A DNA stretch of 16,637 nucleotides, from positions 1 to 16,637 of the forward strand of contig CAZFXS010000023.1 of the NCBI GenBank assembly GCA_964523395.1, written 5' to 3'. Position 1 is the first letter of the stretch, and each line of letters begins with the position of its first letter. Shown here one piece after another: positions 1-6,570 of the stretch. This stretch comes from JANYJZ01 sp964523395 (GTDB lineage Bacteria; Bacteroidota; Ignavibacteria; UBA10030; SZUA-254). Below the pieces are notes generated by a model. The model did not search any database and was not told the DNA's origin. It worked only from the letters and a program-made list of their open reading frames with translations. Both the position numbers and the translations under genes were made by a program.

Positions 1-828
1 GAACATGTGATTGTTCAGCATGTGAACGGAGAATCACGCTCTTTGCAGGCTGAAATACTGAACTATCCTTCACCCGCAATTTTCCAGAACTTGCATTTAG
101 CAACACCTGTCGTAAAACCCGGATTAAAGTCGATGAAGGGCCCGGATCACCGTATGTTATCGAATAATGCAATAAAACAGGTCAATCCGGATGCAAAAAA
201 AGTAATCGATGTGACAGATCCTGAAGGAGACGACAAAGGAATTGGCGGATATATTTATCCGCAGACACCCAGCTTGAAAGCGGGAAGTCTTGATATTACA
301 AGATGTGTTGTCACTGTTGATGAACAACATGTGTATTTCGCTTTGACGTTTCGTTCTCTGTCGGATCCGGGCTGGCACCCTGAGTATGGATTTCAATTGA
401 CATATGTTGCAATTGCCATCGATAAAGATCATATACCCGGCTCGGGAAGAGCTGTTATTGGTATGAATTCGAATTATGTTCTCAATGACAGCGCGGCATA
501 CGAAAATATTATTTATGCCGGAGGCGGCATACGTGTCGAGGATTCAAATGGAAAAATTATTGCAGAGTATCTTCCGGTTTCGGGAGATGAGCATAACCCG
601 TTAGGAAACATTCAATCAAGAACCATCTCGTTTTCTCTTCCGCGTGATGTCATTGGAAATCCGGATACGGCATGGCGATATACTATTCTTGTCGGCGCCC
701 AGGATGATCACGGAGGGGCAGGAATCGGAGAGTTCCGTTCGGTCGAAAAGGAAGCTAAAGAGTGGATTGGAGGAGGGAAGCAGCGGACTGACGATCCGAA
801 TGTATACGATGTGATTATTCTTCAATGA
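1..828 (+). CDS. C-terminal part of a secreted/surface protein with a glucodextranase-C-like module (5' partial)
   Basis: The reading frame is open through the left edge, so the start lies outside the window; the GTG at position 7 is probably internal. The visible protein is mostly one beta-rich module. It opens with a DPEGDDKGIGGYIYP motif, followed by a GSLDIT strand, a YFALTFRSL strand, a SLPRDVIG segment and a closing DPNVYDV. These match my memory of the module found at the C-terminus of glucodextranases and some other bacterial glycosidases, where it is thought to help bind carbohydrate or the cell surface. No catalytic domain is visible; a glycoside hydrolase upstream would fit but is inference. 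The next gene starts 112 bases downstream, and I see no clear terminator between them. Confidence 0.65.
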   Translation, partial: EHVIVQHVNGESRSLQAEILNYPSPAIFQNLHLATPVVKPGLKSMKGPDHRMLSNNAIKQVNPDAKKVIDVTDPEGDDKGIGGYIYPQTPSLKAGSLDITRCVVTVDEQHVYFALTFRSLSDPGWHPEYGFQLTYVAIAIDKDHIPGSGRAVIGMNSNYVLNDSAAYENIIYAGGGIRVEDSNGKIIAEYLPVSGDEHNPLGNIQSRTISFSLPRDVIGNPDTAWRYTILVGAQDDHGGAGIGEFRSVEKEAKEWIGGGKQRTDDPNVYDVIILQ

Positions 829-864
829 TTTAGGTTGGTGAACATATCAGTTTAACGCTTTTTG

Positions 865-893
865 ATTGCTATTGGAGCAATAAGTGCTATATT
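865..893 (+). promoter_or_regulatory. Possible promoter with overlapping inverted repeat upstream of the lipoprotein gene
   Basis: An extended -10 (TG at 885-886, TATATT at 888-893, then G) lies 16 bases after TTGCTA (866-871). The inverted repeat ATTGCT/AGCAAT (865-870 and 876-881, five-base gap) overlaps the -35 and could be an operator. There is no T-run after the repeat, so it is not an obvious terminator. The whole call rests on short matches. Confidence 0.27.
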
Positions 894-940
894 GCCTGAA
901 ATAGTTTACTGCGAAGAAACCACGGCTTACCGGATATCAT

Positions 941-1744
941 ATGAATGCCAAACGAATATTATCATCCCTTCCCCCCGTTATCGTTATAGTGTCAGTGATG
1001 TATTTGGGAGGTTGCGGGAACGCTTCTCAATCCTTATATCCCGACTTTATCAATCAAAAGAATCTCATTCAAAAAAACACTCTTCTTTCTGATTATGTTG
1101 TTATTGAAGGAACGTTGGGTGATATAAATATTATCAATGTACCGGGAAATAAAACGGTTGCTGTTGAGCTCATGGATCGTTTCAGCGATCTCATGAATGA
1201 AAAAGGATATCATATCGAAAACCGCATTCTTTCTTCCGTCGGGCTGGTCATGGATAGAAAAAACCCCGCAAAAGTAATGTATTCTTCGGAGGATGAACAG
1301 CGAGATATTGAAGAGCTTACACTTCAGATGCCGCCTTACTTTGTGTATCAATCGTTCGCAAAAGATTCAACGCTGGTCAGGGCTCTTTCCGAATTTTACA
1401 ACGCGCTTATCAACGTCACAAAACTTGAAGGTATGTCAAATCCTATTGTCCCTGAAGCAATTGTGTTAGGCAAAAGTTTTGGAGGAGGGACATTAACGGT
1501 GCTGTTAACGGGGGGATACAACGTTCCGGCAGGGAAAGAACTTGGGATGCATACTCCTTCAGGATCAAACACTCTGGGAAAAGTAACGACCCACTCGATT
1601 TCCCAGGTGACAGTTATGCTCTATATTGTTAATCTGGAAACAGGGGAGCTTGTGTGGGCCGATTCACGCCACGAGGTGGGCGGCACGGTTCATAGGGCAA
1701 GAATTCTCAGAATTGCGGAAAAGATTTCAGATAATCTCCCGTAG
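941..1744 (+). CDS. Putative lipoprotein, possibly of a CsgG/LpoB-like fold
   Basis: The 267-residue protein begins with a basic segment (MNAKR), a hydrophobic stretch (about residues 10-22) and LGGC with Cys25. This is a plausible lipobox, so the mature protein should be lipid-anchored in a membrane. The body shows a segment near 75-105 (MDRFSDLMNEKGYHIENRIL) and a C-terminal VTVMLYIVNLETGELVWADS stretch followed by an amphipathic helix ending IAEKISDNLP. The phrase 'tGelvWad' followed by a terminal helix is common in CsgG/LpoB/GNA1162-type outer-membrane-associated lipoproteins, so I suggest that fold without assigning a function. A hairpin with a T-run lies 39 bases after the stop, so the gene is probably transcribed alone or with an upstream gene. 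The ribosome binding site is weak. Confidence 0.72.
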   Translation: MNAKRILSSLPPVIVIVSVMYLGGCGNASQSLYPDFINQKNLIQKNTLLSDYVVIEGTLGDINIINVPGNKTVAVELMDRFSDLMNEKGYHIENRILSSVGLVMDRKNPAKVMYSSEDEQRDIEELTLQMPPYFVYQSFAKDSTLVRALSEFYNALINVTKLEGMSNPIVPEAIVLGKSFGGGTLTVLLTGGYNVPAGKELGMHTPSGSNTLGKVTTHSISQVTVMLYIVNLETGELVWADSRHEVGGTVHRARILRIAEKISDNLP

Positions 1745-1782
1745 GCCGTCTCGTCCTGAAATAATTTCCCTACCTTCTAAGA

Positions 1783-1816
1783 ATACATAGCTTTTCAAGC
1801 GTATGTATCTATTTTT
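1783..1816 (+). terminator. Probable intrinsic terminator after the lipoprotein gene
   Basis: The stem is ATACATA-GCTT paired with AAGC-(g)-TATGTAT: 11 base pairs, one bulged G and a three-base loop (ttc). CTATTTTTC follows. The stem is AT-rich, so it may be only partly efficient. It separates the lipoprotein gene from the ABC transporter run. Confidence 0.5.
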
Positions 1817-1879
1817 CAAGACCTTCGTATACCCCCGTATCAAATTCTTGTTACAATTATACAGAGAGTATCCTCAAGT

Positions 1880-2758
1880 ATGAATTTATCAATCAATAAT
1901 GTGGGAAAGCAATACAAGGGCCGGCACTGGGGATTACGGGATTTTTCTCTTAACCTTACACCCGGAGTTCTTGGGTTGCTCGGCCCGAACGGTGCCGGCA
2001 AATCCACACTGATGCGTATTCTGGCGACAATTACAAAGCCGACAGAAGGTTCGGTTCGTTGGGGCAATACGGATATCGGCAACTCTCCGAATGAACTCCG
2101 TAAAGTATTAGGATATTTACCCCAGGATTTCGGCGTGTATCCGAACCTTACCACTGTTGAATTTCTTGAATATCTTGGCGCCGCGAAAGGGATGAGTTCA
2201 GACAACGCAAAGAACCGCATAGAAGAATTGCTGAACCTGCTGAATCTTGTTGACGTCAAAGACCGTGCGCTGGGCGGGTTTTCCGGAGGGATGAAGCAGC
2301 GTGTCGGTATAGCGCAGGCGCTTTTGAATGATCCCAAACTGCTGATTGTTGATGAACCTACGGGGGGACTCGATCCTGAGGAACGTGTCCGGTTCAGAAA
2401 TCTCCTGTCAGAACTTTCGGGAGAACGGATTGTGATACTTTCGACTCATATCGTATCTGACATTGAAGCTACCGCGACATCCATTGCAATCATCAAAAGC
2501 GGTACACTTGTCACATATGCACAGCCGGAGGAGCTTCTCAATTCTGTAGAAGGGAAAGTGTGGGAATGGACTGTTCCGAGCTCTGAACTTTCGGCTGTTA
2601 AACAGCGATTCCGTATCAGCGGCACGATACGAAGAACAGACGGCGTACGGGTCCGCGCAATCCATGCTGAGACTCCGTCCCGTGAGGCGCAATCGGTCCA
2701 GCCGACACTGGAGGATGCGTACCTGTTCTATATCGAAAACAATCAGGCAGTTCACTGA
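1880..2758 (+). CDS. ABC transporter ATP-binding protein
   Basis: This 292-residue protein has all the elements of an ABC ATPase: Walker A GPNGAGKST (35-43), Q-loop YLPQDFG (79-85), signature FSGGMKQR (134-141), Walker B LLIVDEP (154-160) with Glu159, D-loop GGLDP, and switch His190. The signature has F in place of the usual L and M in place of Q, as is common in ABC-2 exporters. Residues from about 215 form an extra C-terminal domain, common in CcmA/NatA-like ATPases. The stop overlaps the permease start by one base (TGATG), so the two are surely translated together. The substrate cannot be read from the sequence; ABC-2 exporters carry drugs, ions, polysaccharides or peptides. No convincing promoter was found in the 60 bases before the gene. 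Confidence 0.95.
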   Translation: MNLSINNVGKQYKGRHWGLRDFSLNLTPGVLGLLGPNGAGKSTLMRILATITKPTEGSVRWGNTDIGNSPNELRKVLGYLPQDFGVYPNLTTVEFLEYLGAAKGMSSDNAKNRIEELLNLLNLVDVKDRALGGFSGGMKQRVGIAQALLNDPKLLIVDEPTGGLDPEERVRFRNLLSELSGERIVILSTHIVSDIEATATSIAIIKSGTLVTYAQPEELLNSVEGKVWEWTVPSSELSAVKQRFRISGTIRRTDGVRVRAIHAETPSREAQSVQPTLEDAYLFYIENNQAVH

Positions 2759-4332
2759 TGATGCAGTGGCGGATAATTTTTCATCTCATGCGCGCCGATG
2801 TTCTTGAGCGCACGCGCCGGTATAGTTTTCTGGTCACTATGATTGCCTCAATCTATCTGGGCTATGCCATTTACGCGGATTATCTCGTTATAGATCTTGA
2901 CCATCACCGCGGGGTTTACGATTCAGCATGGCTTGGCATGCTTGTCGCGTTGTCCACCTCAATGCTGATTTCACTGGCGGGATTTTATATCGTTAAAAAT
3001 ACAATAACGCGGGATCATCAGACAAGGGTTGGACAAATACTGGCGTCGACGCCTGTAAATAAATTTTCCTATATCATCGGAAAGATGCTAAGCAATTTCA
3101 TCGTTCTGTCTCTGATTATCGCGGTTCAGGCAGTTGTCGCATTAGTTATGCAGGTTGTAAAAAGCGAGAGCGGCAATGTGAACATTGTCGAGCTGCTCTC
3201 CCCGTTTGTCCTGATTGCATTGCCGGTGATGATTTTTGTTGCGGGGGTTGCGATTCTTTTTGAAAGCATACGGTGGCTCCGCGGGGGATTTGGGAATGTG
3301 CTCTATTTTTTCCTGTGGGGAATCATGCTTGCGGTTCCGATTGAGAATGATATTACTGCGGCTGACCTGGTATTTCTGAAACCTGTCCAGCAATCGATGG
3401 TTGCCGATATGATTCAGAAATATCCTGATTATAAGGGCGGCTTTTCTTTATCGGCTGGACACAAAGAATCTTCGATGAATTATCCTACATTTCAATGGAC
3501 TGGAATGAAGTGGAATGCTGAATCCGCGGGTTTGCGTTTTGCGTGGTTCGGATATGCGTTGGTGCTTGCCGCGTTTGCGGCGCTTTCATTTGACAGGTTT
3601 GATACTGCCATATCACGGAAACAATTACGGGAAGTTTTCTCGAAGAATAAATCTTCTGCCGGCAGGAGCGATGCGTTTACTTCACGACTATACAATATAC
3701 TGTTGCTTCCTTTTTCATATTCATTCCGGTCAGGATTTCTCCGTTTGTGCGCAGCGGAAATGCGTCTTATGATAAAAGGGATGCCGTTGTGGTGGTATGT
3801 TGTCGCATTAGGGTTATTTATTGCATCGATTTTTGCTCCGCTGGATGCTGTAAAGCAATATATTCTTCCGGTGCTCTGGCTTTGGCCGGTGCTTTTGTGG
3901 TCGGGGATGGGCATCCGTGAAAAAGAACATCGGACCGATCAGATTATTTTTTCGTCGCCGGATGTCTTGAGGCGCCAGTTGCCTGCAATCTGGCTTGCAG
4001 GGGTGGGAGTTGCATTTGTTCTGGCATCAGGACTCGCAGTTCGTTTGTTTTTGAATAACGAACCGTCGTCGCTCGGAGGGTTAATTATTGGAGGATTGTT
4101 TATTCCGTCGATGTCACTTGCATTAGGAGTGTGGAGCGGGAGTGGAAAATTATTTGAAGCGTTATATACATTAATGTGGTACATCGGTCCCATGAATCAC
4201 GAACCGACATTTGATTATATCGGAGTTTCTGCAACATCAATAGCGGCAGGAATGCCAGTAGTGTACGCGATATTCGCCTGTGTTCTTATCATTGCTGCCT
4301 ATTTTGGCCGCCGGCGTCAATTAAGTATCTAA
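2758..4332 (+). CDS. ABC-2 type transporter permease, double-length
   Basis: This 524-residue polytopic membrane protein overlaps the ATPase stop codon; two ATG codons are adjacent and the first is used here. It has many hydrophobic helices in two groups, about residues 20-280 and 340-515. They are separated by a charged segment around 283-305 (FDRFDTAISRKQLREVFSKN). Both halves carry a cytoplasmic loop typical of these exporters: TITRDHQTRVGQILASTPVN in the first and GIREKEHRTDQIIFSSP in the second. The second looks like a degenerate repeat of the first, so the gene may encode two fused ABC-2 units acting with one ATPase gene. An extracytoplasmic loop at about 210-250 contains SLSAGHKESSMNYP. 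The substrate is unknown. The phosphodiesterase gene starts 12 bases after the stop. Confidence 0.88.
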   Translation: MMQWRIIFHLMRADVLERTRRYSFLVTMIASIYLGYAIYADYLVIDLDHHRGVYDSAWLGMLVALSTSMLISLAGFYIVKNTITRDHQTRVGQILASTPVNKFSYIIGKMLSNFIVLSLIIAVQAVVALVMQVVKSESGNVNIVELLSPFVLIALPVMIFVAGVAILFESIRWLRGGFGNVLYFFLWGIMLAVPIENDITAADLVFLKPVQQSMVADMIQKYPDYKGGFSLSAGHKESSMNYPTFQWTGMKWNAESAGLRFAWFGYALVLAAFAALSFDRFDTAISRKQLREVFSKNKSSAGRSDAFTSRLYNILLLPFSYSFRSGFLRLCAAEMRLMIKGMPLWWYVVALGLFIASIFAPLDAVKQYILPVLWLWPVLLWSGMGIREKEHRTDQIIFSSPDVLRRQLPAIWLAGVGVAFVLASGLAVRLFLNNEPSSLGGLIIGGLFIPSMSLALGVWSGSGKLFEALYTLMWYIGPMNHEPTFDYIGVSATSIAAGMPVVYAIFACVLIIAAYFGRRRQLSI

Positions 4333-4344
4333 AGCAGGAGAATA

Positions 4345-5181
4345 ATGATGAATATTCTAATGCTGATGAAAAGTATCCTCATTGCTGTTTCACTTTTTAT
4401 GCCGCAAGAATCCAATTCAAGTCCGCTTATCATCGCTCACCGCGGTGCCGCGGGCCATGCGCCTGAAAACACACTGGCCGCTGTCACGAAAGCTATTGAG
4501 ATGCATGCCGATGCCGTAGAAATTGATGTCCGGCAGACACGCGACAGCCAGATTGTTGCGATGCACGATGAGGACATAGACAGAACAACAGACGGTGAAG
4601 GAGATGTCGCCCAGTTCACATTACAAGAGTTGAAAAAGTTGGATGCCGGGGCCTGGTTTTCAGCGAATTTCAAGGATGAACGCATTCCAACACTTCAGGA
4701 GATCATTGATGTCTTGGATTCAACCACAATGTTGATTGTGGAGCTGAAGGTAGGCGCTGAAACCTCACCCGGTATCGAACAAAGAGTTGTTGATATTATA
4801 AAAAACAGTCATCTTGGACAGCGGGTAATTTTAAAATCATTTGATCGGGATGTATTGTCACGTATCCGGGCATATGCACCCGAAATTCCATTGCTCTACG
4901 TCTATGTTTTTGCAATACCATTATTAAATCTTACTGTCGACCAGGGTATCTCTGCCGGCGATTTGCTGAAAATGGATGTGGAATATCTTCAGCCGCATAA
5001 AATTTTTCTTACACAATCCTTCATTTCGTCAGCCAAGGAAAAGGGATATAAGGTCATTGCCTGGGATGTCAAGACAGAAACTAACATGAAAGACATTATC
5101 GCGCTTGGGGTGGATGGTATCGAAACTGATTACCCGGATGTGCTCTTTTCCGTTATAAAGCAAAAAGAAAGCAATCAATAA
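4345..5181 (+). CDS. Glycerophosphodiester phosphodiesterase, probably exported
   Basis: Family members hydrolyse glycerophosphodiesters (deacylated phospholipids) to glycerol-3-phosphate and an alcohol. Seen in the 278 residues: the HRG motif with His32 and Arg33, PENT with Glu41, EIDV with Glu59 and Asp61, His74 in the MHDE segment, an IVELK strand, and a C-terminal GVDGIETDYPD barrel end. These match the catalytic His pair and metal ligands of GDPD TIM barrels. Residues 1-20 are hydrophobic and could be a signal peptide, placing the enzyme in the periplasm or outside the cell. AGGAG lies four bases before the first of two adjacent ATG codons. The gene follows the ABC permease by 12 bases and is probably cotranscribed with it. 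A link between exporter and lipid turnover is only suggested by position. Confidence 0.92.
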   Translation: MMNILMLMKSILIAVSLFMPQESNSSPLIIAHRGAAGHAPENTLAAVTKAIEMHADAVEIDVRQTRDSQIVAMHDEDIDRTTDGEGDVAQFTLQELKKLDAGAWFSANFKDERIPTLQEIIDVLDSTTMLIVELKVGAETSPGIEQRVVDIIKNSHLGQRVILKSFDRDVLSRIRAYAPEIPLLYVYVFAIPLLNLTVDQGISAGDLLKMDVEYLQPHKIFLTQSFISSAKEKGYKVIAWDVKTETNMKDIIALGVDGIETDYPDVLFSVIKQKESNQ

Positions 5182-5203
5182 TTTTCTTCTTCCATCAATC
5201 TGA

Positions 5204-5569
5204 ATGACTCACTTGCATTGCATTCCTGTGTTTAAGAACAGCAGCAAGCTCAAAGTACTGCAAACGCGCCGTACAGGCATCACGGAACGCCGCCTTCTTT
5301 CAATGGATGAGTGCGGACTGTTAAATATTATTCTGGTCGATCTTCAACGAGGTGCAGAAGTCGAGCTTCACCCATATCCTGCGAGCGAAACGTTTTTTGT
5401 GCTCAAAGGGACGGTTGAGATGATTCTGGAGGGTGCTGTACGAAAGCTGAAAAAGGGGGATATGTACCATCTTCCCAAAAATTTTTCCCACGGATTAAAA
5501 TGTCTCCGCGGGCCTGCGCAAATGCTGGTGATTTTTACGCCTCCTGCGGCTAAAGCTCACAAGAAATAG
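5204..5569 (+). CDS. Small single-domain cupin protein
   Basis: The 121-residue protein has a central double-stranded beta-helix domain. Cupin motif 1 reads GAEVELHPYPASETFFVLKG and motif 2 reads GDMYHLPKNFSHG. In motif 1 the second metal-binding His of the usual HxH is Tyr (HPY); the first His, the Glu and the motif 2 His are kept. The SETFFVLKG phrase resembles the WbuC-like group of polysaccharide-locus cupins, but I would not name it. No clear Shine-Dalgarno sequence precedes the ATG, and the next in-frame Met (residue 34) would cut into the domain, so the first ATG is preferred. It lies 22 bases after the phosphodiesterase and ends the four-gene run, with a strong terminator about 110 bases on. 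Confidence 0.8.
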   Translation: MTHLHCIPVFKNSSKLKVLQTRRTGITERRLLSMDECGLLNIILVDLQRGAEVELHPYPASETFFVLKGTVEMILEGAVRKLKKGDMYHLPKNFSHGLKCLRGPAQMLVIFTPPAAKAHKK

Positions 5570-5577
5570 CAAGAGGT

Positions 5578-5664
5578 GTATGATGAAGGACACACAGTTT
5601 TTTGACTTCCATCATACATTTCTTACGTTGGATGCGGGGAATGCTCCATTATCCCCGGGTATCC
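5578..5664. other. Two consecutive imperfect inverted repeats after the cupin gene
   Basis: The first repeat pairs GTATGATG (5578-5585) with CATCATAC (5610-5617) and extends through AAG/CTT past one bulged base, with a long loop. The second pairs GGATGCGGGGA (5630-5640) with TCCCC and GTATCC (5652-5664) across a bulge. Neither has a good T-run. They may be 3' UTR structures of the cupin transcript or remnants of repeats. No convincing gene lies here. Confidence 0.4.
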
Positions 5665-5678
5665 TATCTCAATGCCCT

Positions 5679-5713
5679 AAGGGTGACTCTCCCGGGTCAC
5701 CCTTACTTTTTTT
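5679..5713 (+). terminator. Strong intrinsic terminator for the ABC/GDPD/cupin run
   Basis: AAGGGTGAC (5679-5687) pairs perfectly with GTCACCCTT (5696-5704) around an eight-base loop. AC and seven T residues (5707-5713) follow. This is a textbook rho-independent terminator, about 110 bases after the cupin stop. Confidence 0.88.
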
Positions 5714-5714
5714 G

Positions 5715-5744
5715 TTGACATCCAAACCGAATCTCTGTACCTTT
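5715..5744 (+). promoter_or_regulatory. Promoter of the sigma factor/kinase pair, Bacteroidota-type -10
   Basis: A perfect TTGACA (5715-5720) is followed after 17 bases by TACCTTT (5738-5744). TAnnTTTG is the known -7 consensus of Bacteroidota primary sigma promoters, and this site fits all but its last base. Transcription should begin near 5750, about 60 bases before the sigma ATG. Confidence 0.65.
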
Positions 5745-5767
5745 TATCCGGATTTCCTCAGCCAACG

Positions 5768-5799
5768 AGCGGGAATTTCTGCTATTCCCGCTTTATTTT
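5768..5799 (+). terminator. Terminator-like hairpin inside the sigma gene leader (possible attenuator)
   Basis: AGCGGGAAT (5768-5776) pairs perfectly with ATTCCCGCT (5784-5792) around a seven-base loop; TTATTTT follows. It lies between the promoter at 5715-5744 and the ATG at 5812, so it would act on the sigma/kinase transcript itself. Its role (attenuator, partial terminator or RNA-stabilising structure) cannot be told from sequence. Confidence 0.6.
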
Positions 5800-5811
5800 C
5801 CATTACCAAAA

Positions 5812-6570
5812 ATGCATGACGATACCCAAATAGGAATCGGCGGAACCCTATTTCCGCAAACGCACTGTCCAGCAGTTCAAGCCCTGAAAAGCGATGTTTT
5901 TTCAGAGCGTGAGCGGGCTTTTGATGCTATCATAGCCGCTTATTGGAAGCCGGTGTATAAATATGTCCGTATCAAGTGGAATAAATCGAATGAAGACGCA
6001 AAAGATTTGACGCAGGGGTTCTTTCTAAAAGTAATCGAAAAGGATTTTTTTAAGAATTTTGATTCCTCAAAAGCACGGTTCAGGACATTTTTGAGAATTT
6101 GTCTGAATGCCTATGTAGCCAATGAAGAAAAAAGCGCCGGTGCTCAGAAGCGGGGAGGAGATGCCGCAATGGTTTCATTCGATTTTCATGATGCCGAGAA
6201 TGAACTACTTCATCTTTCCTCAAATGCCAGAATGCTTTCTGAAGAACCGGAAATTTTTTTCCACAACGAGTGGATACGGTCGCTGTTTATGCTGTCAGTA
6301 AATGATCTTAAAAAAGAATGCACAGAAACCGGAAAAACCCTTCAGTTTACCGTGTTTGAGTATTACGATTTGAATGAACAAAGCGAAAAGATTACCTATG
6401 TTCAATTGGGAACCGAACTCGGGATATCTGCAATGAGTGTTACGAATTATCTTTCGGCAATGAGGAAGCAATTCAGGACAATAGTCCTTCAACGGCTCAG
6501 AGCTCTGTGTGCAACAGAAGAGGAATTCAGGTCTGAAGCTGAATCACTGTTTGGTGCTATACTGAAATGA
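5812..6570 (+). CDS. ECF-family RNA polymerase sigma factor linked to a Ser/Thr kinase
   Basis: The 252-residue protein has a sigma-2 region at about 34-105: AFDAIIAAYWKPVYKYVR, DAKDLTQGFF (62-71), then FDSSKARFRTFLRICLNAY. It has a sigma-4 helix-turn-helix at about 194-226 (TYVQLGTELGISAMSVTNYL). The linker, about 110-190, is longer than in most ECF factors. The ARFRTFL...NAYVANE phrase recalls ECF-like factors of Planctomycetes and Acidobacteria. The usual DAED motif that contacts core polymerase reads DAKD, with Thr67 just after it. No anti-sigma gene is adjacent; instead the stop overlaps the kinase ATG (ATGA), suggesting control by phosphorylation. No Shine-Dalgarno sequence is visible; the ATG is preceded by an A-rich stretch. 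Confidence 0.85.
   Translation: MHDDTQIGIGGTLFPQTHCPAVQALKSDVFSERERAFDAIIAAYWKPVYKYVRIKWNKSNEDAKDLTQGFFLKVIEKDFFKNFDSSKARFRTFLRICLNAYVANEEKSAGAQKRGGDAAMVSFDFHDAENELLHLSSNARMLSEEPEIFFHNEWIRSLFMLSVNDLKKECTETGKTLQFTVFEYYDLNEQSEKITYVQLGTELGISAMSVTNYLSAMRKQFRTIVLQRLRALCATEEEFRSEAESLFGAILK

Noticed and set aside
1840..2337. 165-codon minus-strand frame opposite the ABC ATPase gene
   Set aside because: The plus strand here encodes Walker A, Q-loop and signature motifs; the minus frame is a shadow.
5580..5819. 79-codon plus-strand reading frame after the cupin gene
   Set aside because: It runs through three hairpins, a terminator and a promoter, and its predicted protein has no domain-like pattern; its start lies in an inverted repeat arm.
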